Positions 5,895-12,958 of a DNA stretch of 13,909 nt are shown here, piece after piece. This DNA is from Comamonadaceae bacterium. GTDB lineage: Bacteria; Pseudomonadota; Gammaproteobacteria; Burkholderiales; Burkholderiaceae_C. The stretch is taken from positions 1 to 13,909 of the forward strand of contig CANFZJ010000039.1 of the NCBI GenBank assembly GCA_947451445.1, in the 5' to 3' direction. Within the stretch, counting starts at the first letter, position 1. Every line of letters starts with the position of its first letter. The position numbers were made by a program, and so were the translations under genes. Under the pieces are notes generated by a model, which worked only from the letters and a program-made list of their open reading frames with translations, was not told where the DNA came from and searched no databases.

Positions 5895-6977
5895 GTGGCA
5901 GGCATCCAACTGAACCAGATCAACAAGCATTACGCGGGTGTAAAAGTCATCACCGACCTGAACTTAGACATCGCGCAGGGCGAGTTTTTGGTGTTTTTAG
6001 GCCCTTCTGGTTGCGGCAAATCCACGCTGCTACGTATGGTGGCCGGGCTAGAGCCAGTCACCTCGGGCGGCATCGTCATAGACGGCCGCGACGTGACCGA
6101 GCTGCCGCCGGGCCAGCGCGGCGTGGCCATGGTGTTCCAGCATTACGCGCTGTACCCGCATATGACGGTCTACGACAATATGGCTTTCGGCATGCGCAAC
6201 ATCGGCATGGCCAAGGCCGAGATCGACCAGCGCATCCAGGACGCCGCCCGCATGCTGGAGCTGGACGCACTGCTGCAGCGCAAGCCCGGCCAGCTGTCCG
6301 GCGGCCAGCGCCAGCGCGTGGCAATTGGCCGCTCCATCGTCAAGAACCCCAGCGCCTTCTTGTTTGACGAACCGCTGTCCAACCTGGACGCCGCCCTGCG
6401 CACCCGCACCCGGGTCGAGCTGGCGCGCCTACACCTGCGGCTCCAATCCACCATGGTCTTCGTCACCCACGACCAGGTCGAGGCCATGACGCTGGCCACC
6501 CGCATCGTGGTGATGAACAAAGGCCGCATCGAGCAAATCGGCGCACCCATGGACATCTACCGCCGTCCGGCCACCCGCTTTGTGGCGGGCTTCATAGGCC
6601 AGCCGGCAATGAACTTTCTGGACACCGAGCGCGTGGCTCCGCAAGACGGGCGGCTGTGCCTGCGCATTGCGCACGGCAGCATTTTCCAGACCGGGCTGCT
6701 GGACTCGGACGTGCCGGCGGGCGCGCTGACTCTGGGCATACGCGCCGAATCCATCACCGTGGACCCACAGGGTGAGTTGCCCGGCCGCGTGGATGTGGTG
6801 GAGCGCCTGGGCGACCGCACGCTGGTGCACGTCAGCCTGCCCGATGGCAGCAATGTGGTGGCCGAGGCGCACCGCGACAGCAGCCTGGCCCCCGGCGAAA
6901 CCGTCGCACTGCGCATAGACAGCGCCCGCCTGCATGTGTTTGACGCGGCGGGCCTGGCCCACCACGCGCCGCAGTGA
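5895..6977 (+). CDS. ABC transporter ATPase, MalK/UgpC type (sugar import)
   Basis: The 360-residue product is the cytoplasmic ATPase of a carbohydrate importer. It shows Walker A GPSGCGKST (36-44), the Q-loop at Q82 (VFQHYALYPHM), the signature LSGGQ (134-138), Walker B FLFDEP (155-160), the D-loop SNLD and the switch histidine H192 (VTHDQ). The C-terminal region (about 240-350) resembles the regulatory TOBE/OB part of MalK-like subunits. I chose GTG at 5895: TGGAGA lies a proper distance upstream, and the product begins (M)AGIQLNQINKHY, where the family normally starts. An ATG at 5853 would add 14 atypical residues. The first permease follows after 7 bp. Such ATPases can be shared among importers, but this one is encoded with its own permeases. 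Confidence 0.93.
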   Translation: MAGIQLNQINKHYAGVKVITDLNLDIAQGEFLVFLGPSGCGKSTLLRMVAGLEPVTSGGIVIDGRDVTELPPGQRGVAMVFQHYALYPHMTVYDNMAFGMRNIGMAKAEIDQRIQDAARMLELDALLQRKPGQLSGGQRQRVAIGRSIVKNPSAFLFDEPLSNLDAALRTRTRVELARLHLRLQSTMVFVTHDQVEAMTLATRIVVMNKGRIEQIGAPMDIYRRPATRFVAGFIGQPAMNFLDTERVAPQDGRLCLRIAHGSIFQTGLLDSDVPAGALTLGIRAESITVDPQGELPGRVDVVERLGDRTLVHVSLPDGSNVVAEAHRDSSLAPGETVALRIDSARLHVFDAAGLAHHAPQ

Positions 6978-6984
6978 GCTAGCC

Positions 6985-7881
6985 ATGGCACGCCAACAAC
7001 GCAAACACTGGCTGAACGGCCTGTTCGTTCTGCCCTATATGGTGGTCTACGGTCTGCTGCTGGTCCTGCCGCTGGTGATGGGCTGGTGGCTGAGCTTGCG
7101 CGACGTAGACATGCTGGCAGACACCAGCGACTTCATCGGCCTGAAGAACTACGCCGACCTGCTGCAGGACGACATCTTCATGGGCGCGGTGCGCAACACG
7201 TTCTACTTTGTCGGCATGACCACGCCGGTATTCGTCGCCCTCGGGCTGGCGCTGGCACTGGCCTTGAACCGGCCCGGGCGCACCGGCGCCGCGCTGCGCG
7301 CCATCTTTTTTGGCTCGTCGGTGCTGTCGGTCACCATCGTCACCCTGGTGTGGCGGCTGGTACTGATGCCCGACAAGGGCTTGCTGTCCAACCTGACGAT
7401 CGCCGTGGGGCTGCAGCCGCTGGCCCCGCTGGTCACCGAATCACTGGCCTTGCCGTCGGTGGCGCTGGTCACGGTGTGGTGGATCATTGGCCTGCCGATG
7501 ATGTTGTTTCTGGCCGCGCTGCAGCAGATTCCGCAAGAAATGTACGAGGCCGCCGCACTCGACAACGCGGGCCGCTGGCGCACCTTTGTGTCCATCACCC
7601 TGCCCTCCATCAAACGCACGGTAGCGCTGGTGGCGGTGATCGAGGTGATCCAGCAATTCCAGCTGTTCGGCCAGTCCTACCTGATGACGGCAGGCGGGCC
7701 CAACAACAGCTCGCGGCCCATCGTGCAGTTCATTTACGAGACCGGGTTTACCCAATGGGCGCTGGGTTATTCGGCCGCCGCAGCGCAGGTGCTGTTTGGT
7801 TTGATGTTGATCGGGGTCAGCGTGCAGGCCTGGCTGGGCCGCCAGCGCGCCGCAGAAGATGCACAGGAGCAAAAGCCATGA
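6985..7881 (+). CDS. Carbohydrate ABC transporter permease, MalF/UgpA type
   Basis: The 298-residue inner-membrane protein is one of the two transmembrane subunits of the importer. About six hydrophobic segments are visible, the first at about 12-36 (LFVLPYMVVYGLLLVLPLVMG). The EAA loop that docks on the ATPase is EMYEAAALDNAGRWRTFVSITLPSIK (185-210). I chose ATG 6985, 7 bp after the ATPase stop; the longer in-frame start at 6934 would lie inside the ATPase gene and add residues unlike the family. The stop codon shares ATGA with the next gene's start, so the two permeases are probably translationally coupled. The sugar is inferred from the glycosidase in the operon, not from this protein. Confidence 0.92.
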   Translation: MARQQRKHWLNGLFVLPYMVVYGLLLVLPLVMGWWLSLRDVDMLADTSDFIGLKNYADLLQDDIFMGAVRNTFYFVGMTTPVFVALGLALALALNRPGRTGAALRAIFFGSSVLSVTIVTLVWRLVLMPDKGLLSNLTIAVGLQPLAPLVTESLALPSVALVTVWWIIGLPMMLFLAALQQIPQEMYEAAALDNAGRWRTFVSITLPSIKRTVALVAVIEVIQQFQLFGQSYLMTAGGPNNSSRPIVQFIYETGFTQWALGYSAAAAQVLFGLMLIGVSVQAWLGRQRAAEDAQEQKP

Positions 7882-8714
7882 GCCGGATGTTGAAAAGTGG
7901 CTGGGGCGACCGGCTGATACTGGCCGCAGCGATTGCGCTGGCCTGCGTCTGGGTGGCTCCGCTGTTCTGGATTTTCATGCTGTCGTTCAAGCCCAATGCG
8001 GCGCTGATGGCGCGCACCGACGTGTTGTTTTCACCGCCGTTCACGCTAAAGAACTACACCGACATTCTGGGCACCTCACAGGTCTTCCGCTGGCTGCTCA
8101 ACAGCGCAATTGTGTCGCTGGGCCAGACCTTTTTAACCCTGGTGATTGCCTCACTGGCGGGCTATGGCTTTGCGCGCACCACATTTCCGGGCCGGCGCTG
8201 GCTGTTTGCCTGCGTGCTGGCCGGCCTGGCCGTGCCCGAGCAAGCCATCATCGTGCCGCTGCACCGCCTGTTTGCCGACCTGGACATGCACAACACCTAT
8301 AGCGCGCTGATCTTGCCCAGGCTGGCCGCACCGTTTGGCGTATTCCTGATGGCGCAGTACTTCCGGGGCATTCCGGTGGAACTGGAAGAGGCCGCGATGC
8401 TGGACAACGCTTCGCGCTTCAAGATCTTCTGCCGCATCATCCTGCCGCTGTCCATTCCTGCGCAGGCCACGCTGGGCATCTTCACCTTCCTGAATGCCTG
8501 GAACGACTATCTGTGGCCGCTGGTGTCGGCGTCCAAATCCGAGATGTACACCATCACCCTGGGCCTGGCCTCCACCCAGTCCAACTTTGCCCAAAGCGAG
8601 GGTATTGGCTACCTGATGTCGCAAGCCGTGTTTGCCGGGCTGCCGCTGTTCATCTTGTACCTGTTCTTCCAGAAATACATCGTCACTGCGGTGGCCGGCA
8701 CTGCGGTGCGCTAA
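7878..8714 (+). CDS. Carbohydrate ABC transporter permease, MalG/UgpE type
   Basis: The 278-residue product is the second membrane subunit. It starts with a hydrophobic segment (about 13-36, ILAAAIALACVWVAPLFWIFMLSFK) leading into SFKPN, typical of MalG-like permeases. It then has FTLKNYTDIL, AGYGFART and the EAA loop LEEAAMLDNASRFKIFCRIILP (169-190). The segment NAWNDYLWPLV is also characteristic. The ATG at 7878 overlaps the stop of the first permease by four bases. The reading frame is open far upstream, but that part is the shadow of the first permease. A 75-bp gap with two small hairpins separates it from the binding-protein gene. Confidence 0.92.
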   Translation: MSRMLKSGWGDRLILAAAIALACVWVAPLFWIFMLSFKPNAALMARTDVLFSPPFTLKNYTDILGTSQVFRWLLNSAIVSLGQTFLTLVIASLAGYGFARTTFPGRRWLFACVLAGLAVPEQAIIVPLHRLFADLDMHNTYSALILPRLAAPFGVFLMAQYFRGIPVELEEAAMLDNASRFKIFCRIILPLSIPAQATLGIFTFLNAWNDYLWPLVSASKSEMYTITLGLASTQSNFAQSEGIGYLMSQAVFAGLPLFILYLFFQKYIVTAVAGTAVR

Positions 8715-8728
8715 GGAGTTTCAACGGG

Positions 8729-8746
8729 GCAGCGCCGATCCGCTGC
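8729..8746 (+). other. Small hairpin between permease and binding-protein genes
   Basis: GCAGCG-CCGATC-CGCTGC gives a 6-bp stem with a 6-nt loop, 14 bp after the permease stop. A second small inverted repeat, AGGCC-AC-GGCCT at 8759-8770, follows. Together they precede a strong GAGGAG-type ribosome-binding site for the binding protein. They may limit transcript decay or set higher expression of the binding protein, as in other sugar importer operons. Confidence 0.4.
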
Positions 8747-8789
8747 ACATCCAAAAAAAGGCCACGGCCTGAAAAAAGAGGAGACAAGC

Positions 8790-10121
8790 ATGAGACTGAA
8801 AACGCTAGCCACCAGCCTGGTAGCCATCACGCTGGCCACCGGCAGCGCCCTGTGCGCCGCCCAGGCCAAGACGGAGATCACGGTGGCCCGCTTCTTCGGT
8901 GCCTGCGAGGCAGACTACGGCAAGGCCGTGGATGCCAGCAAGGCGCGCGGCGAGTGCGGCATCATCACCACGCTGATCAATGAATTCAATGCCACCAACA
9001 AAGACGGCGTGGTGGTCAAACCGCAAATTGCCGAATGGCTGCCGTACTACGACCAGCTCAGCGCGCGCATCGTGTCCAAGGACATCCCCACCATCACCGT
9101 GATGCACGAGTCGGTGCTCGGAGACTACGTGTCCCGCAAGCTGGTCGAGCCGCTGGACGAAGGCTTCAAATCGGTGGGCATTAACACCGACCAGTTCAGC
9201 GAGCAGGCCAAGAAAGGCGCGGTCATAGACGGCAAGACCTATGCACTGCCCTTCGACACCTGGTCCTGGCTCTGGCACATCAACGGCAATCTGATGAAGA
9301 AAGCCGGCCTGACCAAACCCGACGGCTCGGTGATCCTGCCGCAAAGCCCCGAAGAACTGCTGGCCCAGGCCCGCAAGTTCAAGGAAGCCACCGGCAAGCC
9401 CTATCTGAGCTGGCCGGCCGCCGACGTGGCGGGCAACTTTCGCAGCCTGGTGACCCTGGTGGCGCAGCAAAATGCCAGCCTGTTCCCGGTCAACGGCAAG
9501 AAAATCGATATGCACTCCAAGGCCGTGCGCAACGCTTTGGAACTGGCCAACACGCTCTACGCCGAAGGCCTGATCAAACCCAACCTGGACTACGGCGCGG
9601 GCAACCAGGCTTTTGTCAACGGTGACGTGGGTGTGCACATCGTCGGCACCTGGACCATTGGCGACTTTGTCGATGCCGCCGAAAAAGCCGACTCTCCGCT
9701 GCATGGTGCTTACTCGGTCGTGCCCTTCGCCAAGATCTACGCCAAGAAGGCCGCCTTTGCCGACGGCCACAGCTGGGTGATGCTCAAAAACGGTGCCAAG
9801 GACGAGAAGACCCGCAAGGCCGCGCTGAACTTCATGAAGTTCCTGTGGGAGCGTGACTACGAATGGGCGCGCACCGGCCACCTGCCCGCCAACAAGACCG
9901 CCGCCGAACGCGAAGACTTCAAGAAGCTGCCCTTCCGCGGCAATATTCTGGAAATCAGCAGCATCGGCACCTCTCTGCCCAATAGCGTGCCACGCCAGCG
10001 CGCCATCGAATCCATCGTGGGCGAAGAAATGGTCAACATGATGTTGGCCAAGAAACCCATTGATGCAGTGCAAAACGCGGCCGAAGAGCGCGTCAACAAG
10101 CTGCTGTCCACCGTCCGCTAA
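8790..10121 (+). CDS. Periplasmic sugar-binding protein of the ABC importer (family 1)
   Basis: The 443-residue product is the extracytoplasmic solute receptor that delivers substrate to the permeases. A signal peptide is plain: MRLK, a hydrophobic core LATSLVAITLATGSA, then CAAQA with a likely signal peptidase I cut after A26. C22 does not sit in a convincing lipobox. The mature part has ITVARFFGACEADYG, a GECGIITTLINEFNATN segment, then DQLSARIVSKDIPTITVMH and later VNGDVGVHIVGTWTIGDF, typical of family 1 sugar-binding proteins. C39 and C56 could form a disulfide in the periplasm. The ribosome-binding site GAGGAGA is the strongest in the operon. The substrate is inferred to be an arabinose-containing oligosaccharide because the next gene encodes an arabinofuranosidase. 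Confidence 0.92.
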   Translation: MRLKTLATSLVAITLATGSALCAAQAKTEITVARFFGACEADYGKAVDASKARGECGIITTLINEFNATNKDGVVVKPQIAEWLPYYDQLSARIVSKDIPTITVMHESVLGDYVSRKLVEPLDEGFKSVGINTDQFSEQAKKGAVIDGKTYALPFDTWSWLWHINGNLMKKAGLTKPDGSVILPQSPEELLAQARKFKEATGKPYLSWPAADVAGNFRSLVTLVAQQNASLFPVNGKKIDMHSKAVRNALELANTLYAEGLIKPNLDYGAGNQAFVNGDVGVHIVGTWTIGDFVDAAEKADSPLHGAYSVVPFAKIYAKKAAFADGHSWVMLKNGAKDEKTRKAALNFMKFLWERDYEWARTGHLPANKTAAEREDFKKLPFRGNILEISSIGTSLPNSVPRQRAIESIVGEEMVNMMLAKKPIDAVQNAAEERVNKLLSTVR

Positions 10122-10132
10122 ACCCAGCCCCC

Positions 10133-10156
10133 CCGGGGCCGCGAGGGCGGCCCCGG
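10133..10156 (+). other. GC-rich 10-bp hairpin between binding-protein and glycosidase genes
   Basis: CCGGGGCCGC-GAGG-GCGGCCCCGG is a perfect 10-bp stem with a 4-nt loop, 11 bp after the binding-protein stop. The downstream sequence is CCCCCACTTTT rather than an immediate T run, and the next gene follows with its own AGGAAG box. It is best read as a 3' stabilising structure or partial attenuator that lets binding-protein message exceed that of downstream genes. Confidence 0.6.
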
Positions 10157-10182
10157 CCCCCACTTTTCACAGGAAGTACACC

Positions 10183-11703
10183 ATGATCTCCACCCGCCTG
10201 GTCGTAGACCGCGATTTCGTTGTCTCTGACCTCGACCGACGCATCTTCGGCAGCTTTGTCGAACACCTCGGCCGCGCGGTCTACACCGGCATTTTTGAGC
10301 CCGGCCACCCCACGGCCGACGAACGCGGCTTCCGCGGCGATGTGACGGAGCTGACCCGCGAACTCGGCCCCACCATCGTGCGCTACCCCGGCGGCAACTT
10401 TGTCTCTGGCTACAACTGGGAAGACGGCGTGGGTCCGGTCGCCGAGCGCCCGGTGCGCCTGGACCTGGCCTGGGCCTCGACCGAGACCAACCAGTTCGGC
10501 ACCAATGAATTCATGGAGTGGTGCAAGGCCACCGACATCGAACCCATGTGGGCCGTCAACCTGGGCACGCGCGGCCCGGACGAAGCCCGTGAGTTCCTCG
10601 AATACTGCAACCACCCCGGCGGCACCGCCTTGTCGGAGCTGCGCAAGCAGCACGGCGTGGACGCCCCGCATGACATCAAGTTCTGGTGCCTGGGCAATGA
10701 GATGGACGGCCCCTGGCAGATCTGCTCCAAGACCGCCGACGAATACGGCCGCATCGCCCATGAAACCGCCAAGCTGATGCGCCTGGTGGACCCGACCATC
10801 CAGCTCGCCGCCTGCGGCTCGTCGCAACACAATATGCCCACCTACGGCAGCTGGGAAGACACCGTGCTGGAGCACTGCTTTGACGATGTGGACTTCATCT
10901 CGCTGCACACCTATTTTGAAAACCACGGCGACTCCACGCCCGAGTTCTTCGGCTGCATAGAGCAGATGGACTTGTCGATCAAGGAGATCGTTGCCGTGGC
11001 CGATGGCGTGGCGGCACGCAAGCATTCCAGCAAGCGCATCATGTTGTCGTTTGACGAATGGAACGTCTGGTACAAGGCCCGCTCCATCAACGACCTGCGC
11101 CAGCCCGGCTGGCCGCAAGCCCCGCGCCTGCTGGAAGAAATCTACAACACCGAAGACGCCCTGGTGGTCGGCGGCGCGCTGATCGTGATGATGAACAACG
11201 CCGACCGGGTCAAGGCTGCCTGCCTGGCCCAGCTGGTGAACGTGATCGGCCCCATCATGACCGAGCCCGGTGGCCCGGCTTGGCGCCAGACCATCTTCTA
11301 CCCCTTCGCCCAGGCCACGCGCTTTGCCCATGGCAAGGTGCTGCGCCCGGTGATCGACTCGCCCAGCTACGAGGCCAAGAGCCACCCGGAGATCCCCTAT
11401 CTGTGCGCCTGCGTGGTGGACGACGAGAGCACCGGCACCACCACCGTGTTCGCGCTGAACCGGCACCTGAGCGAAACCATGCAGCTGCGCGTTGAGCTGC
11501 GTGGCCTGGGCCGGACCCGCCAGCTGGACCACGCGCTGGCCCTGCACCACAGCAATATGAAGGCCACCAACACCAAGGATGCGCCGAACACCGTGGTCCC
11601 GGAGAATAATCCGAACGTACAGGTAGACGGTGAAACCATTCTGGCGGAACTGCAACCCGGCTCCTGGAACGTGATCGTCACCACCGCGCACAAGCGCGCG
11701 TAA
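10183..11703 (+). CDS. abfA: Alpha-L-arabinofuranosidase, glycoside hydrolase family 51
   Basis: The 506-residue enzyme removes terminal non-reducing alpha-L-arabinofuranosyl units by the retaining mechanism. It contains the opening FGSFVEHLGRAVYTGIFEP, then VRYPGGNFVSGYNWEDGVGP, the acid/base site LGNEMDGPW with E173, SLHTYF, and the nucleophile in SFDEWNVWY with E292. The C-terminal part (about 400-500) is the beta-sandwich that completes GH51 enzymes. There is no signal peptide, so it acts in the cytoplasm on imported arabino-oligosaccharides and releases L-arabinose. ATG 10183 has AGGAAG at good distance and gives the family's usual start (MISTRLVVDRDFVV). The genes for L-arabinose breakdown are not in this window. 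Family assignment is very sure; the natural substrate (arabinan, arabinoxylan or other side chains) is not. Confidence 0.95.
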   Translation: MISTRLVVDRDFVVSDLDRRIFGSFVEHLGRAVYTGIFEPGHPTADERGFRGDVTELTRELGPTIVRYPGGNFVSGYNWEDGVGPVAERPVRLDLAWASTETNQFGTNEFMEWCKATDIEPMWAVNLGTRGPDEAREFLEYCNHPGGTALSELRKQHGVDAPHDIKFWCLGNEMDGPWQICSKTADEYGRIAHETAKLMRLVDPTIQLAACGSSQHNMPTYGSWEDTVLEHCFDDVDFISLHTYFENHGDSTPEFFGCIEQMDLSIKEIVAVADGVAARKHSSKRIMLSFDEWNVWYKARSINDLRQPGWPQAPRLLEEIYNTEDALVVGGALIVMMNNADRVKAACLAQLVNVIGPIMTEPGGPAWRQTIFYPFAQATRFAHGKVLRPVIDSPSYEAKSHPEIPYLCACVVDDESTGTTTVFALNRHLSETMQLRVELRGLGRTRQLDHALALHHSNMKATNTKDAPNTVVPENNPNVQVDGETILAELQPGSWNVIVTTAHKRA

Positions 11704-11712
11704 AGAAAAAGA

Positions 11713-11732
11713 GGGGGCCCGTCTGTGCCCCC
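11713..11732 (+). other. Hairpin between glycosidase and regulator genes
   Basis: GGGGGC and GCCCCC pair around an 8-nt loop (CCGTCTGT), 9 bp after the glycosidase stop and 17 bp before the regulator ATG. There is no T run after it. It probably lowers, rather than ends, transcription into the regulator gene. Confidence 0.4.
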
Positions 11733-11749
11733 CCGCACAAGGAAAACGC

Positions 11750-12469
11750 ATGTTCGAACGTGAACCACTGGTGGGCACGATGACCGCACAGGTCGCAAAA
11801 ATCATAGGCATGCGCGTCGTCGGTGGAGAGTTCTTGCCGGGCGATGCGCTGCCGGTGGAAAGCGAGCTGTGCAGCGCCTACGGCGTGAGCCGCACCACCG
11901 TGCGCGAAGCCATCAAGCAGCTGTCCAGCAAGCGGCTGATCGACGTGTCGCCCAAGATAGGCACGCGCGTGCTGCCCTTTGCCGACTGGAACCTGCTGGA
12001 CCGCGATGTGCTGGCCTGGCGGCTGCACGCCCAATTCGACAGCAAAATTATCGAAGATATTTACGAGATGCGGCTGTGTTTCGAGCCTCGCGCCTGCTTT
12101 CTGGCCGCCCAGGCGGGTAACGCCGCCGATATGCAGCTGCTGGATAGCCGCTACCGCGCGCTGGCCGCCGCCTACACCAGCAACGAGGTGCGCGCCGCCG
12201 CCGAGGCCGACCTGGCCTTCCACATGACCATCATCGAGGTGTCACGCAACGGCATGTTCATCACCATCGGAAACGGCATCAAGACCGCGCTGCGGGTGTC
12301 GTCCGAAATGCTGCTAGGCCATGCCGCCCGCCCCAGCCAAGACCTGGCCCTGCACGCCACCGTGCACCAGCACATCCAGGCCCGCCAACCCGACGCCGCC
12401 GCCCAAGCCATGACCGCTCTGCTGTCCGCGTCCCGCGCCCGGCTGCTGCCGTACACCGTCAAGCCTTGA
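11750..12469 (+). CDS. GntR-family regulator, FadR subfamily (FCD domain)
   Basis: The 239-residue DNA-binding protein has an N-terminal winged helix (about 7-76) with the recognition region SELCSAYGVSRTTVREAIKQL (38-58) and wing KIGTRV. A C-terminal helical FCD domain follows (about 95-230). The start has AAGGAAA at good spacing. In the FCD domain, D154 and H158 (ADLAFHM) and H202 align with usual metal ligands, but the last conserved His seems replaced by L224, so metal binding may be weak or absent. It is the last gene of the importer-glycosidase operon, 46 bp after abfA, and probably represses the operon until an arabinose-derived ligand binds, the common mode in this subfamily. The palindrome at 5782-5802 is the likely target. 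Specific ligand unknown. Confidence 0.9.
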   Translation: MFEREPLVGTMTAQVAKIIGMRVVGGEFLPGDALPVESELCSAYGVSRTTVREAIKQLSSKRLIDVSPKIGTRVLPFADWNLLDRDVLAWRLHAQFDSKIIEDIYEMRLCFEPRACFLAAQAGNAADMQLLDSRYRALAAAYTSNEVRAAAEADLAFHMTIIEVSRNGMFITIGNGIKTALRVSSEMLLGHAARPSQDLALHATVHQHIQARQPDAAAQAMTALLSASRARLLPYTVKP

Positions 12470-12476
12470 TCCAATT

Positions 12477-12530
12477 GCTATTATTTACATAGCTACTCGC
12501 GCAAGTAGGATATGCACCAGAGGCATATTT
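12477..12530 (+). repeat. Dispersed double-hairpin repeat, copy B, intergenic
   Basis: The copy begins 7 bp after the regulator stop and aligns without gaps to the copy at 981-1034 with 37 of 54 bases identical. The conserved blocks are GCTATT, ATAGCT, GCGCA, ATATGC and AGAGG/C. Its stems are weaker than in other copies (ATGCAC in place of TGCGCT), so it looks decayed. Its far end leads into the AT-rich promoter-like region of the next gene pair. Confidence 0.75.
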
Positions 12531-12532
12531 CT

Positions 12533-12573
12533 TATAAATTTTTGCACATCATCCCAAGCTACTCGGTGCAAAA
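12533..12573 (+). promoter_or_regulatory. Putative promoter and 34-bp inverted repeat upstream of the LrgA-like gene
   Basis: TTTTGCAC (12540-12547) and GTGCAAAA (12566-12573) are perfect inverted repeats separated by 18 bp, ending 31 bp before the ATG at 12605. TATAAA at 12533-12538 is a five-of-six -10 box, so transcription would start near 12545 inside the left arm. No good -35 box is seen at the proper distance, which fits an activator-dependent promoter. LysR-type or other dimeric regulators are known to control cid/lrg genes in other bacteria, but no regulator gene adjoins this pair on the visible side. Confidence 0.45.
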
Positions 12574-12604
12574 TGCCCAGACATCCACCACCTGGAAGAA
12601 AAAC

Positions 12605-12958
12605 ATGCTCGCATTGCGCGGTCTGGCCTATCTACTACTGTTGCAGGCGCTGGGCGAAGGCATCACCCACGGGCTGGCGCTGCCGTTTCCAGGGCCGGTG
12701 GTCGGGCTGGTGCTGCTGCTTATCGCCCTGCGCTGGGCCTGGGTGCGCGAACCCGTGGCGGCCACGGCCGAGCTGCTGCTGGCGCATTTGTCGCTGCTGT
12801 TTGTGCCGGTGGGCGTGGGCGTCATCACCCACTTGCACCTGGTGTCGCAGTATGGGCTGCAGCTACTGGCGGTGATTGTGATGTCCACCTGGGTGGGGCT
12901 GGCGGTCACGGCGTTGGTGCTGCGCAGCCTGCTGGGCAAGGGGGACGCGCATGGCTGA
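12605..12958 (+). CDS. lrgA: CidA/LrgA family membrane protein
   Basis: The 117-residue product is a small integral membrane protein of the holin-like CidA/LrgA family, linked in other bacteria to control of autolysis and, more recently, to export of small metabolites. Four hydrophobic stretches are visible (about 5-25, 30-48, 55-78, 84-108). Family motifs are LPFPGPVVGLVLL (26-38) and LLFVPVGVGVI (64-74). ATG 12605 has GGAAG at good distance (TGGAAGAAAAACATG) and starts right at the first membrane segment. The frame is open to an earlier ATG at 12512, but that lies within the repeat and promoter area. The last 8 bp overlap the lrgB start, so the two are translationally coupled. Confidence 0.9.
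   Translation: MLALRGLAYLLLLQALGEGITHGLALPFPGPVVGLVLLLIALRWAWVREPVAATAELLLAHLSLLFVPVGVGVITHLHLVSQYGLQLLAVIVMSTWVGLAVTALVLRSLLGKGDAHG

Noticed and set aside
8805..10163. A 452-codon open frame on the minus strand opposite the binding-protein gene.
   Set aside because: It is the mirror of a clear signal-peptide-bearing binding protein; its His/Gly/Val-rich composition is that of an antisense shadow.
10093..11811. A 572-codon open frame on the minus strand opposite the arabinofuranosidase gene.
   Set aside because: The plus frame has full GH51 motifs; the long antisense frame follows from high GC at third codon positions and shows no recognisable domain.
12512..12604. An upstream ATG at 12512 as the start of the LrgA-like protein, adding 31 residues.
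   Set aside because: The extra residues are polar and unlike the family, the start lies in the repeat and would precede the putative -10 region, and the ATG at 12605 has a good ribosome-binding site.
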